NCBI GenBank assembly: GCA_034408895.1
Contig: JAWXCI010000045.1
Span: forward strand, 83,756-147,755
Reading direction: 5' to 3'
DNA length: 64,000 bases
Source: UBA4660 sp034408895
GTDB taxonomy: Bacteria; Bacteroidota; Bacteroidia; Flavobacteriales_D; Sanyastnellaceae
The translations under genes and the position numbers were made by a program. Below, piece after piece: positions 52,480-60,700 of this stretch (its first letter is position 1; each line of letters opens with the position of its first letter). The notes beneath the pieces were generated by a model. It was given only the letters and a program-made list of their open reading frames with translations, was not told where the DNA came from and did no database searches.

Positions 52480-54645
52480 CTATTCCGATAGACCCACTCC
52501 ATCGCTCCCGCAGTTCCCGGTAGCGTAGTATGACATGAATAAAAGGAGGTCGGTCACGTTTACTGTCGGGTCGTTGTTCAGGTCTGTCATACAATAACTT
52601 TCCAGGGGTGAACTACACCCATAACCACCCATAAACACCAGCAAGTCGCTAACGTTTACGCAGCCATCACCCGTAAAGTCCCCCGGTAGAACAAATGTGA
52701 AAAACAATTCACGCTGTATGGTGCCATAATCACCGCTCACATCTTTTGCCCTGCTGAATAATTCGTGCTCGCCATAAGGAACTCCAGTAAGCGGAATGGT
52801 CACGGTCTGTGTTGCGGTCGTGGCCGGAGCAGTGAAGAATGGAGTTCCGTTGTCATAGTCGGGATCGTTGTCAATGAAGTATTCCACTTTCTGCAGATTA
52901 GGAGTTGGCTCTTCATCAGGAAGAATGAGGATGGTCTTGCCTTGCGTTGTTCCCCAACTTCCGGTTACATCTTTTGAACGCACCTGCAATTGATGAATGC
53001 CGGGTGTGGTAAAAAATGCAGTGAACAAATACGTTTCATCCGTTTCACCAATGCCTGGGCCAAATGCTGCTCCATCAAAGCCGGGATCACCATCGGCAAA
53101 AAACTCGATATTCGAAAGGTTAGGAAGATCATTGCTGCCATCTCCTTCAATAACAAGAATTGATTTTGAAACTGTTGTTCCGTAATTGCCGTGGCTGTCA
53201 AACGCCCGGAATGAGATGGACTGCGGGCCGGGCGCAAAACCTGAAAGAGGAATGGTGAAAGTGAAAGTTGCTTCAGGAGTATCGAGCAGATTTGGTTCCT
53301 GCGGAGCATTTCCAAATGATGCATCAGTTCCCAGGAAGTATTCCACTCCTGTAATGTTGGGAAGATCATCAACGGGAGGCGGGTCTTCTTGTATTTCAAA
53401 ATCATGTTCGCGAGTATGGCTCCATGTACCATCATCTTCTCTTATCCGATAGCCTAGACCATAATTTCCAACGGGCAGAAACGCGGTTGATACAACGATG
53501 GTTTGCGAACCATTTGTGCCGGGAGCAATAGTAAACGGTGTTCCAAAGCCAAAACCAGCTTCATTAACTCCCGGTACATGCACCATGTATTCCCCTTGCG
53601 AAATGTTACTGAGCGTGGGTGATGAATAGTTGAAAGTGACCAGGATGGGCATTTCCAGGTATGTGATAACCATGGGTGATGATAATGAGATGACGGGAAG
53701 CTCCAATCCACTCAATTTATAGGGAAGAAACCCACCGAACATGCCAATGTCGGTGCCGTCCTGTGCATTGCCAGTTGCTACAGATGTAGCAAGAGTTTGC
53801 CATTGCGCATCACCCGTTGATCCTCCAACAAAAACAGTAGTGATGTCAACAAAAAAGAAATTTCCTGTGCCGGGAACATCACCGGGATCAAATGCCAGTC
53901 CGAACCAGAAGATGTTGTTGAAGAAATTGGTACTGAAGGTTGATTCTATCTGCAACTGGTCGAATATGTTGTTGCTGACGGTGCATTGTTCCAAATTAGC
54001 CGAACCGCCCACGAGGGTATTGTGGTCGAGCAAATTAGAGCCACCACCGAAGATTTGAATGAGCGGTTCACCATTATCAGAAAGACTGGATGAGCCGATG
54101 AAGTTGTTTGAAAAAACATTGTTAAAGGAATTGGAACAACTGATGGCAGGAAGAAATGGAAACGCCTGGAAATAATTTTCAGTAACCGAGCATCCGAAAA
54201 CCGAGTTCATGCTAAGGGAAGACATCTTGTTTTTCCTCAGTGCAAAAAAATTGGCGTTCAATTGCACGTTCTGGATAGTAAGTCCATTCACGGTGCCGCC
54301 TTGTGCCGGGAAGTCAATAAAGAGTTGCTGGATGAAAGGGAGCATGTAGCCATCTGCGTAAACCTCATTCTCTTCAAGGAAATAGCCAGGACCGAAAAGA
54401 TGCAGGGGTTTGTAGAGGAATACCGTGAAGTATGTAGTGCTGACACCAAAAACTCCCGTGCCGGCAAATCCTTCTATATATATGCTGTCGCCATCAAGTG
54501 TTGCAGCGGCATCTATAGCGGATTGCACATCGCTATACTGCGCCATACTGGCCGGGTCGGCATTCACGCGGTAGATTGTTGCGCTCCCTTCATAAGAATG
54601 AAAGAAAAACAACAACACCAAGAGGATGTGTAAATGTCTTTTCAT
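52480..54645 (-). CDS. Secreted beta-helix protein with three EYF/RAKD repeats and dockerin-like C-terminus
   Basis: 721 residues from ATG 54645 (MKRHLHILLVLLFFF). After a signal peptide, about residues 25-300 resemble a right-handed beta-helix (TIQNVQLNANFFALRKNKMS, FSNNFIGSSSLSDNGEPLI). Then come three repeats of about 95 residues with EYFLGTDASFGNA, EFFADGDPGFDGA and EYFIDNDPDYDNG starts and RAFDSHGNYGT, RSKDVTGSWGT, RAKDVSGDYGT ends. The C-terminus holds two dockerin-type calcium loops (DFTGDGCVNVSDLLVFM, DLNNDPTVNVTDLLLFM), but no T9SS domain. It follows the paralog at 54658 by 12 bp. Function unknown; binding or adhesion is likely. Confidence 0.78.
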   Translation of the reverse strand: MKRHLHILLVLLFFFHSYEGSATIYRVNADPASMAQYSDVQSAIDAAATLDGDSIYIEGFAGTGVFGVSTTYFTVFLYKPLHLFGPGYFLEENEVYADGYMLPFIQQLFIDFPAQGGTVNGLTIQNVQLNANFFALRKNKMSSLSMNSVFGCSVTENYFQAFPFLPAISCSNSFNNVFSNNFIGSSSLSDNGEPLIQIFGGGSNLLDHNTLVGGSANLEQCTVSNNIFDQLQIESTFSTNFFNNIFWFGLAFDPGDVPGTGNFFFVDITTVFVGGSTGDAQWQTLATSVATGNAQDGTDIGMFGGFLPYKLSGLELPVISLSSPMVITYLEMPILVTFNYSSPTLSNISQGEYMVHVPGVNEAGFGFGTPFTIAPGTNGSQTIVVSTAFLPVGNYGLGYRIREDDGTWSHTREHDFEIQEDPPPVDDLPNITGVEYFLGTDASFGNAPQEPNLLDTPEATFTFTIPLSGFAPGPQSISFRAFDSHGNYGTTVSKSILVIEGDGSNDLPNLSNIEFFADGDPGFDGAAFGPGIGETDETYLFTAFFTTPGIHQLQVRSKDVTGSWGTTQGKTILILPDEEPTPNLQKVEYFIDNDPDYDNGTPFFTAPATTATQTVTIPLTGVPYGEHELFSRAKDVSGDYGTIQRELFFTFVLPGDFTGDGCVNVSDLLVFMGGYGCSSPLESYCMTDLNNDPTVNVTDLLLFMSYYATGNCGSDGVGLSE

Positions 54646-54657
54646 ACTACGCATCGG

Positions 54658-55716
54658 TTATGTCCGTGATTTAGCTTTTACTGTTACCTGCACTCCACCA
54701 CCTTGTGTGCCGGTGCTTTGTACCTGGTAGAACCAGATGCTGGGGATGGGGGGCATACCGGAAGGTTTGTAGGGCAAAGCGCCACCGAACATTCCCATGT
54801 CTTTGCCATCAGCACCGCCAAGTACGGCTGGGTTTCCTCCTGCTACGGTAAAGGTGTTGGTCTCCAGTCTGTATTTAACATCGGGGCTGGGATTCATGCT
54901 AAAACAGATAATGGAATCGGGCAGGTAGTCCTGATCTGAATAATTGAAGTTAGTAATGCCTCCGTAAAAATCCGAGAGGAACAATTCGTTGGAGAGGTTA
55001 TGGTCCACTGTGATGTTGGTCGAAGTCACTTCATTTATGACACTGTGAAAAAACAGGTTATTCTGCACCGATGCGTTTTTTATCTGGCTTTTCGGTTCAC
55101 CAAAAAAGATGTTGTTGAGCACGAGGCCGGTTCCGGCATCCACTTTCAGGATGTGATTACTGTTTGACGGATTGTCGTTTCTCAATAGGTTGTTTGCAAT
55201 CACATAGTTCGTGGCATTGCCGATGTGAACCGAGAAAACTTCGTTGCCTTCAATAAAATTCTGGTTGATGTTGGGATTCAACACCAGGCCGCTTTCACCT
55301 ATGCGCACCTGTCCTTCAATCTTGCAACGGCTGATGGTGATGTTGTCGGTGTTGATGATGACATCGTTCAACGTCATTCCTTGAATGATGGAGCCACTGC
55401 TTCCTGCATTGAAGGTAATTGAAGGTGAACGCGCATGTCGCGGGTCGGCTTGGGTACTGTCCAAGAAAAGATTCTCAGCAAGGAAATATCCGGGACCGTA
55501 GATGGTGAGTTTTTTGGTCATGATGGGACTGTCGTAATCCAGGTCGGCATGGTCCACAATCAGTATGTCATTGGGCACTGCTGCGGTCTGCGCATTGGAA
55601 ATGCTGGAATACACATTAGGGCCTGTTGCACCGCTGTTGTTTACGCGATGCCTCGTCTGCGCGTTGCTGCCGGCCATAGCCAGCAAGGCCAAGATGGTTA
55701 GTATGGTAGTCTTCAT
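54658..55716 (-). CDS. Secreted beta-helix protein, short paralog
   Basis: 352 residues with a signal peptide (LTILALLAMAGSNAQ). It aligns end to end with the first 350 residues of the protein at 61348: HRVNNSGATGPNVYSSI / HRVNNTGVSAEYNDLEDAI, TIYGPGYFLAENLFLDST / TVYGPGYFLDENLAYDTI and PSIWFYQVQSTGTQGGGVQV / PRVWFFNPTGVATPGGSFPA. It stops at VKAKSRT where the paralog continues for about 150 residues with the EYF repeat and dockerin-like module, so it looks C-terminally shortened. The next gene starts 13 bp on. Right-handed beta-helix fold with parallel beta rungs is likely (NNDNITISRCKIEGQ pattern). Confidence 0.78.
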   Translation of the reverse strand: MKTTILTILALLAMAGSNAQTRHRVNNSGATGPNVYSSISNAQTAAVPNDILIVDHADLDYDSPIMTKKLTIYGPGYFLAENLFLDSTQADPRHARSPSITFNAGSSGSIIQGMTLNDVIINTDNITISRCKIEGQVRIGESGLVLNPNINQNFIEGNEVFSVHIGNATNYVIANNLLRNDNPSNSNHILKVDAGTGLVLNNIFFGEPKSQIKNASVQNNLFFHSVINEVTSTNITVDHNLSNELFLSDFYGGITNFNYSDQDYLPDSIICFSMNPSPDVKYRLETNTFTVAGGNPAVLGGADGKDMGMFGGALPYKPSGMPPIPSIWFYQVQSTGTQGGGVQVTVKAKSRT

Positions 55717-56030
55717 TATTGTTGAGTGTGGTTGTGTGTAAAATCAGCGCCAAGTTATGGGCATCTGATTTCTCCCATCATTTCAATTGATAATTTGGTG
55801 ACGAATTTGTTGGATTTGGTTGGCCGGAGTTTTTATCCGGTTGGGTATGGTTGGATTGCTTTGTTGTTTGTTAGAAACAGCACCCATGCTGGATGATGGA
55901 TGTTTTGATGACTTGCTGCTAACGCCTAGGCTGCCGCAGGGTAGGATTATTCAAAAATGGTGAACTGCCAACATGCACAGATGCATGGCGGAGTGTGAGG
56001 ATCTGTTTTATGCCGATCCACTGTTTTTCC

Positions 56031-56185
56031 AAAAAAAAGCCCTCGTGTGTCTCACAGGGGCCTTTAATTACCTAGTTATTACTTAACAATGATTGATCTC
56101 ATAACACCGGATTACCATGACCAGTTATGACTGTCATTCCAAAGACGTTTCTTTGGAGAATGACGCGATCAAGCTACTTAAACTT
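56031..56185 (-). ncRNA. Structured small RNA, array copy 1
   Basis: Read on the minus strand it starts near GTTTAAG (56177-56183) and ends in a terminator (hairpin 56039-56062, then eight U). The closing stem pairs 56167-56174 with 56091-56098 (one mismatch). A second hairpin pairs CATAAC (56100-56105) with GTTATG (56124-56129). A third has stem CCAAAG/CTTTGG with an AAACGU loop. The linker contains TAGGTAA. No protein frame is shared by all copies. Confidence 0.7.
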
Positions 56186-56189
56186 GGCG

Positions 56190-56252
56190 CAAGATTGCGA
56201 AAAATCGGATCGGTAAAAGTTACAGTTATTCTTGTGTTTGTTACAAGATTCA
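56190..56252 (-). promoter_or_regulatory. Promoter and twin direct-repeat operator of copy 1
   Basis: On the plus strand, half-sites TTACAGTTATT at 56220 and TTACAAGATTC at 56241 are 21 bp apart. The -7-like box (CAAGATTG, minus CAATCTTG) starts at 56190, 30 bp from the first half-site. CTTAAAC at 56177 is 13 bp further. Confidence 0.65.
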
Positions 56253-56354
56253 CACTGTCATTTCTCCGCGCCATTCAAAAATAAATCCTTCGTGAATCTT
56301 TTCCGAAATTCGTTAATGATTTTAACTCCGCCCTAAACCGCCATTTATGCTGCC

Positions 56355-56509
56355 AAAAAAAACCCTCATCTGTGATTGATGAGGGATTTTTTCTAACATA
56401 TGAACCTAACAATGATTGATCATCTTTCACCGGAGCACCAATATTCCGATTATGACGATTATTCTAAAGACGTTTCTTCTAGAACGAATTGATCAATCTG
56501 CTTAAACAA
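56355..56509 (-). ncRNA. Structured small RNA, array copy 2
   Basis: Closing stem of nine perfect pairs: GATTGATCA (56414-56422) with TGATCAATC (56490-56498). Hairpin 2 has CGGA/TCCG and improves on the minus strand through G-U pairs. Hairpin 3 is TTCTA/TAGAA around AAG-AAACGU-CTT. The terminator hairpin CCCTCATC/GATGAGGG at 56363-56385 ends in eight U on the minus strand. Confidence 0.72.
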
Positions 56510-56513
56510 GTGG

Positions 56514-56576
56514 CAAACATCTGGGCAACCTAACTGCGGTGTATTACATAAATCCGGCAATTGGTTATACAAATCA
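56514..56576 (-). promoter_or_regulatory. Promoter and twin operator of copy 2
   Basis: Half-sites TTACATAAATC at 56544 and TTATACAAATC at 56565 (21 bp). Box CAAACATC at 56514, minus GATGTTTG, which fits nAnnTTTG. CTTAAAC at 56501. Confidence 0.65.
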
Positions 56577-56664
56577 CAGGGTTGAGCGACCTGATTTGTT
56601 GAAGGAGGGTATAGTATCTGGCAGCCCTCTAATGACGTGGAAAAAAAAGACGACCGCCATTGCC

Positions 56665-56824
56665 AAAAAAAAAACCCTCGTGCTGTATGGCAGAGAGTTT
56701 TTTTTATAACATATGAACCTAACAATGATTGATCAACTTTTACCAGAGCACCAATATTCCGGTAATGTAAGTTCTTCCAAAGACGTTTCTTCAAGAATGA
56801 TTTGATCCAATCTGCTTAAAACAA
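56665..56824 (-). ncRNA. Structured small RNA, array copy 3
   Basis: Closing stem GATTGATCAA (56727-56736) pairs with TTGATC-C-AATC (56802-56812) with one bulged base. Hairpin 2 on the minus strand is TTACCGGA/TCTGGTAA, eight continuous pairs including one G-U. Hairpin 3 is TTCTT/AAGAA around AAG-AAACGU-CTT. Terminator hairpin 56675-56697 with ten U. Confidence 0.72.
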
Positions 56825-56828
56825 GTTG

Positions 56829-56891
56829 CAAGAATCCGGTAATCGAATATGTGCAATCTTACATATATCTCCGAAATCATTACATAAATCA
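56829..56891 (-). promoter_or_regulatory. Promoter and twin operator of copy 3
   Basis: Half-sites TTACATATATC at 56859 and TTACATAAATC at 56880 (21 bp). Box CAAGAATC at 56829, minus GATTCTTG. CTTAAAAC at 56815. Only 25 bp separate the operator from the terminator of copy 4, so no transcript could begin rightward from it and be useful. Confidence 0.66.
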
Positions 56892-56916
56892 CACATAAAG
56901 AGTTGTGCTCTGAGTT

Positions 56917-57082
56917 AAAAAAAAAGCCCTCGTATTATTGAACGCGGGCTCCTTTTTACCTAACAATATTAACCATACCATGATTGATTTTCCCTTGCAC
57001 CGGGGGTTTGCCCTGGTTACATGATGATAGTTTTCTGCCAGACGTTTCTGGCGTAATAGCTAAACCAACCAACTTAAACGAA
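56917..57082 (-). ncRNA. Structured small RNA, array copy 4
   Basis: The closing stem (56982-56990 with 57062-57070) has two mismatches on the plus strand that become G-U pairs on the minus strand (GGTTGGTTT with AAATCAATC), which fixes the transcribed strand. Hairpin 2 is GC-rich (ACC-GGG/CCC-GGT). Hairpin 3 has GCCAG/CTGGC with the AAACGU loop. Terminator hairpin 56926-56950, nine U. Confidence 0.72.
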
Positions 57083-57086
57083 GCGG

Positions 57087-57149
57087 CAATGATCCGATTA
57101 TATCAGTCCATATCAATTACAGAAATCAGGAAAAATGTTATATAACTCA
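57087..57149 (-). promoter_or_regulatory. Promoter and twin operator of copy 4
   Basis: Half-sites TTACAGAAATC at 57117 and TTATATAACTC at 57138 (21 bp). Box CAATGATC at 57087, minus GATCATTG. CTTAAAC at 57073. Confidence 0.63.
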
Positions 57150-57179
57150 CAGCACCAAGACCTGAAAAAACATTCTTAT

Positions 57180-57330
57180 TCTGTAATCAGCGCTTTTTTA
57201 CTGCCTAGCGAACTTCATTTTTGCTTGATTCCTGCCGCGGCATTAGCCGAATTCGGACATGATCGTTATACCACTCACGCTTTTTTGTCATTACAAGTAA
57301 TTGCTTAAGATCGGTTTGCTAGAAAAGGTT
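57180..57330 (-). pseudogene. Probable decayed sixth RNA unit
   Basis: Between copies 4 and 5 the spacing is 445 bp, near twice the others. ATGATCGTTATACCACTCAC followed by GCTTTTTTG and then TTGCTTAAG at 57302 aligns loosely with ATGATAGTTTTCTGCCAGAC, GTTTCTGG and the CTTAAAC box of copy 4. The invariant loop, stem and operator are lost. Confidence 0.4.
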
Positions 57331-57360
57331 TATGGACTGGGCAATTGCAGTAGAATATTC

Positions 57361-57514
57361 AAAAAAGAAAACCCCCAACAAAATATCGGGGGCCTTTTTT
57401 TTACCAATTAACCAAATCTGAAATAGATCAACTTCACCAGAAAACCACAATGTGGCTGTGAAAATTATTCCAAAGACGTTTCTTTCTGAATAACCTGATC
57501 TATCTCTTAAACCA
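57361..57514 (-). ncRNA. Structured small RNA, array copy 5
   Basis: Closing stem ATAGATCA (57423-57430) pairs with TGATCTAT (57496-57503), a compensatory change from the TTGATCA/TGATCAA stems of copies 2 and 3. Hairpin 2 is TTCAC..CCAC-AAT-GTGG..GTGAA. Hairpin 3 is ATTC..AAAG-AAACGU-CTTT..GAAT. Terminator hairpin CCCCC/GGGGG at 57372-57392 with a U-run broken by one C on the minus strand. Confidence 0.72.
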
Positions 57515-57518
57515 TGGG

Positions 57519-57581
57519 CAAATATTCAGTTGACGGGCTCTGCGGTTGTTACACATATCAAAGAAAATATTACATATTCCA
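57519..57581 (-). promoter_or_regulatory. Promoter and twin operator of copy 5
   Basis: Half-sites TTACACATATC at 57549 and TTACATATTCC at 57570 (21 bp). Box CAAATATT at 57519, minus AATATTTG (nAnnTTTG). CTTAAAC at 57506. It begins the array; the cyclase gene ends 166 bp further right. Confidence 0.65.
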
Positions 57582-57747
57582 TGTAACGGACCATTGAATA
57601 TGCCGCATTCGGAATTATCATCTTACCGGAGAATATTCATTATAAAATGAACGAGTGGGAAAATTTGAGGGATTCTGAAGTTAAAATAATTCTTCTGGAT
57701 TACTCGAATTACTAATCATGCTTTTCATTACAAGCTCAATTCGACTA

Positions 57748-60700
57748 CTAATCAAACCTCATCACCTCGTCCCGAAAAATTTCATTGGGAAGCCAAGCAT
57801 TTTGGGGATGCGAAAATTCCGGCTTAAATCCCATCACAAAAAACATTTCTATAAGGCCTTTGCCTTTCACTTCCACCTTGCCACGAGAGGTGATTTGGAA
57901 AAAACGCTCCACAAGCAAAACGGTATCAGGAGAGATGTTGAGGTGTTGTGCTTCCCCGCAACTTTCCATACGCGCTGCGGTGTTCACGGTATCACCCCAG
58001 ATGTCGTAAGCAAATTTTTTCTTGCCTACCACTCCGGCTATTATAGGACCGCTGTGTATTCCAATGCGGATTTGCCAGGTTGCCATTCCCTTCGATTTCC
58101 ATTCTTCGCCCAGGGCAGTGGAGAGGCTAAGCATCTCCAGTCCCATGGCCACCAGTTCCACCGCGTGCCTTTTGTTTTCCAAGGGCAAGCCGGAGGCGCA
58201 CATATACGCATCGCCAATTGTTTTTATTTTTTCGATGCGGTATTGAGAACTCGCTTTGTCGAATGCCCTGATGTACGAGTCGAGGATGTTTACCAGCACC
58301 TTCGGTTCCATCGTTTGTGTCAACTCGGTAAAGCCCACAAAATCTGAAAACAGTACCGATGCCGAATCATAGACACGCGTTTCTGCTTCACCCTTCAACT
58401 TCAGTTCATCGGCAGTTTCTTTGGGAAGAATGTTGAGCAGCAGTTGTTCGGACTTGTCTCTTTCCAGCCTCAACTCATCGGTGCGCTCTTCCACTTTTGC
58501 TTCCAGCACGAGCTTTTCTTTTTCCAGGCTGCGCACCCGCCATTTGTAAATGAGATAAAGCATCAAACCCGCAAGCATCAACATGAGAATGCGGAACCAC
58601 AATGTTTTCCAGAAAGGGGGCATAATGGTAAGAGCATAACTGAGCACATCGCTTTTCAATCCGCTGCTGTTCACGGCTTGCAGGTTCAACGTGTACTTGC
58701 CCGGGGCCAGTGATGAATAGGTCACTGAGTTTTCGCGCACCAGACTCCACTCTTCATCCACGCCATCCATCTTTATAAAAACCTGCACCGCTTCATTGTA
58801 GCTCCATTCCTTGGCTGTAAACTGGAAGGTAAGGTGATTGAGGTTGTAAGAAAACACAGGAAAGGAGGGAAGGTTACTGAATTTCTCCAGCGAACCGAAT
58901 TGGATATAGTTCAGCAAGAGGGATGAGAAATAGTTAGCATCACCAGCCACTCTTCCATCGTTCTTCCAATCCACATCATCGAAGAAAAGTTGCACGTTGT
59001 TCAGTTCAATGGCTGGGTTTTGCCTGTCTGTTTCGTACACCTCGGGGTTAAATGAAACCAACGCGGAATTGGTGCAGAACCAGATTTTTCCTCCAGGTTC
59101 TTCATAGGTATTGTGGTAAGAAATTTCAGGATCAACCAGGCCAGCATTGAACGTAAAAAATTCGAACCGGGCACTGGAAAAATTTCCTGTAAGAATTTTT
59201 TTAAATGGCTCACTACGTAGGCGGCACAGGCCGCGGGTGGTTCCCACCCAAAAGCTTTTTTCGCTGTCAACAAAAACGGTAGTCACGTTGTCGGACAGGA
59301 GGCCATTGCTCTCCCTCAATTCTATCATCACCTCGTTCACTTTTGAAAAGTCGTGCTTTAATAAAGAGGCGGTGAGCACGTCATACGGAACAATCAGCAC
59401 GCCATCTGCTTCAGTGCCTATAATCAGTAACCCATCGGCAATGGCAAGAGCAGTGATTTGTTTGCCCAAGGTTTGCTTGAACTCGCTGGTGGGGCTGAAG
59501 GAAAGTTTTTCATCGGTGGGGTTTTTCCTGTAAAGACAAATCACACCATCGGATGAGGCCACCCAGTATTTGCCATCTGGTCCCTGCACTATTTGGTAAA
59601 CATCGTTGAGCATGGTTCCTTGCATAAACTCTACCGGGCGCAGGGTGTCATCTTGTATTTCCATCAGCCCGTTGAGCGATGCCAGCAGCAATTGGTGGTG
59701 TCCATTCAAATCGTCACCGCCTTCAAAAATGTCCATCACCATTTTGTTGGATAGCTCCCTGGCGAACGGGTAAAGTTTGGGTTGGGCGTCAGCTTCAGTT
59801 TCATCTTTAGGCTTGATATACACTCCTTCACCCGCTACTGAAAAACACAAACTCCCGTCACGGAGGTAAAGCATGTCGTGAACATCCTTTTTTTCAATTC
59901 CCGGCACGAGTGGCAAGGCAATGCAGGTATCGGCTATCACGCGGCCTATGCCACCACGGGACAGTCCCACCATCAATCCTCCTTCATTATCATCCAGCAT
60001 TGTCCACGGTTTATCTGCCGGCAATCCGCTTTGAGTATTTAGGTTGCTGAAAACATCGGGGCTGTGTTTAACCAGGCCGCTGCCAAAAGTTCCTATCCAC
60101 AGGTTGCCATCATCATCGGATTCTATATCGAGGAGCCTTTCCTGAATCAGCCCATCCTTTTGCTTGAACCACAGGGGTTCGTTGAGTGCCAGTTGTCCGT
60201 CCCGGTATGGAATTTTTACAAGTCCCCAACCGTTGGTGGCCAGCCAGAGGTTGTGTTTGTTGTCCTCTTCAATGTCGAGGAAAAAAATTCCTGTAGCCCA
60301 TTCCACCGGTTTCATTCCGTCTCTTTCGTTCCACTGATAGAGCCCCTTCCGGGTGGCAATAAAAACTTCTTCGCCTACATTTTTTATGTAGAAAATGCGC
60401 ACGGCATCCAGCCCTGTGGCTTCATTAAACACCTCGAGTTTTCCATTGTGCAATCGTGATAGCCGGTTGTTGTAATAGCCGCACCACAATGCCCCTTTAT
60501 GGTCCACCAATGCACAACTCACCTGATTGTCGGGGAGCACATTTTGGGTGGATAACCGCACGTAGCTGTCGCCTTTCAATCCAATCAACCCGTTGTCGTT
60601 GGTGCTCACCCAGACCACACCACTTGCATCTTCAAAAATTTCCCATACACCCAGCGACTCCAGGCTGAAAGTGGAATCGGGCTGCATGGCCAGGGCATGG

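Noticed and set aside
56117..56284. A 55-codon plus-strand frame in array copy 1 (MTSYDCHSKDVSLENDAIKL...) and 26-codon frames in copies 2 and 3 (MIDHLSPEHQYSDYDDYSKD..., MIDQLLPEHQYSGNVSSSKD...)
   Set aside because: The frames look conserved because the DNA is conserved, but copies 1, 2, 4 and 5 differ by indels and stops, whereas stems covary. RNA structure explains the array better than a peptide.
57001..57016. GC-rich hairpin 2 of copy 4 as evidence for a plus-strand RNA
   Set aside because: One G-U pair favours the plus strand there, but the closing stem of the same copy and hairpin 2 of copies 2 and 3 favour the minus strand, as do the U-runs.
56031..57581. CRISPR array
   Set aside because: Repeats are long, diverged, spaced 250-445 bp and contain terminators; there are no short identical repeats or cas genes.
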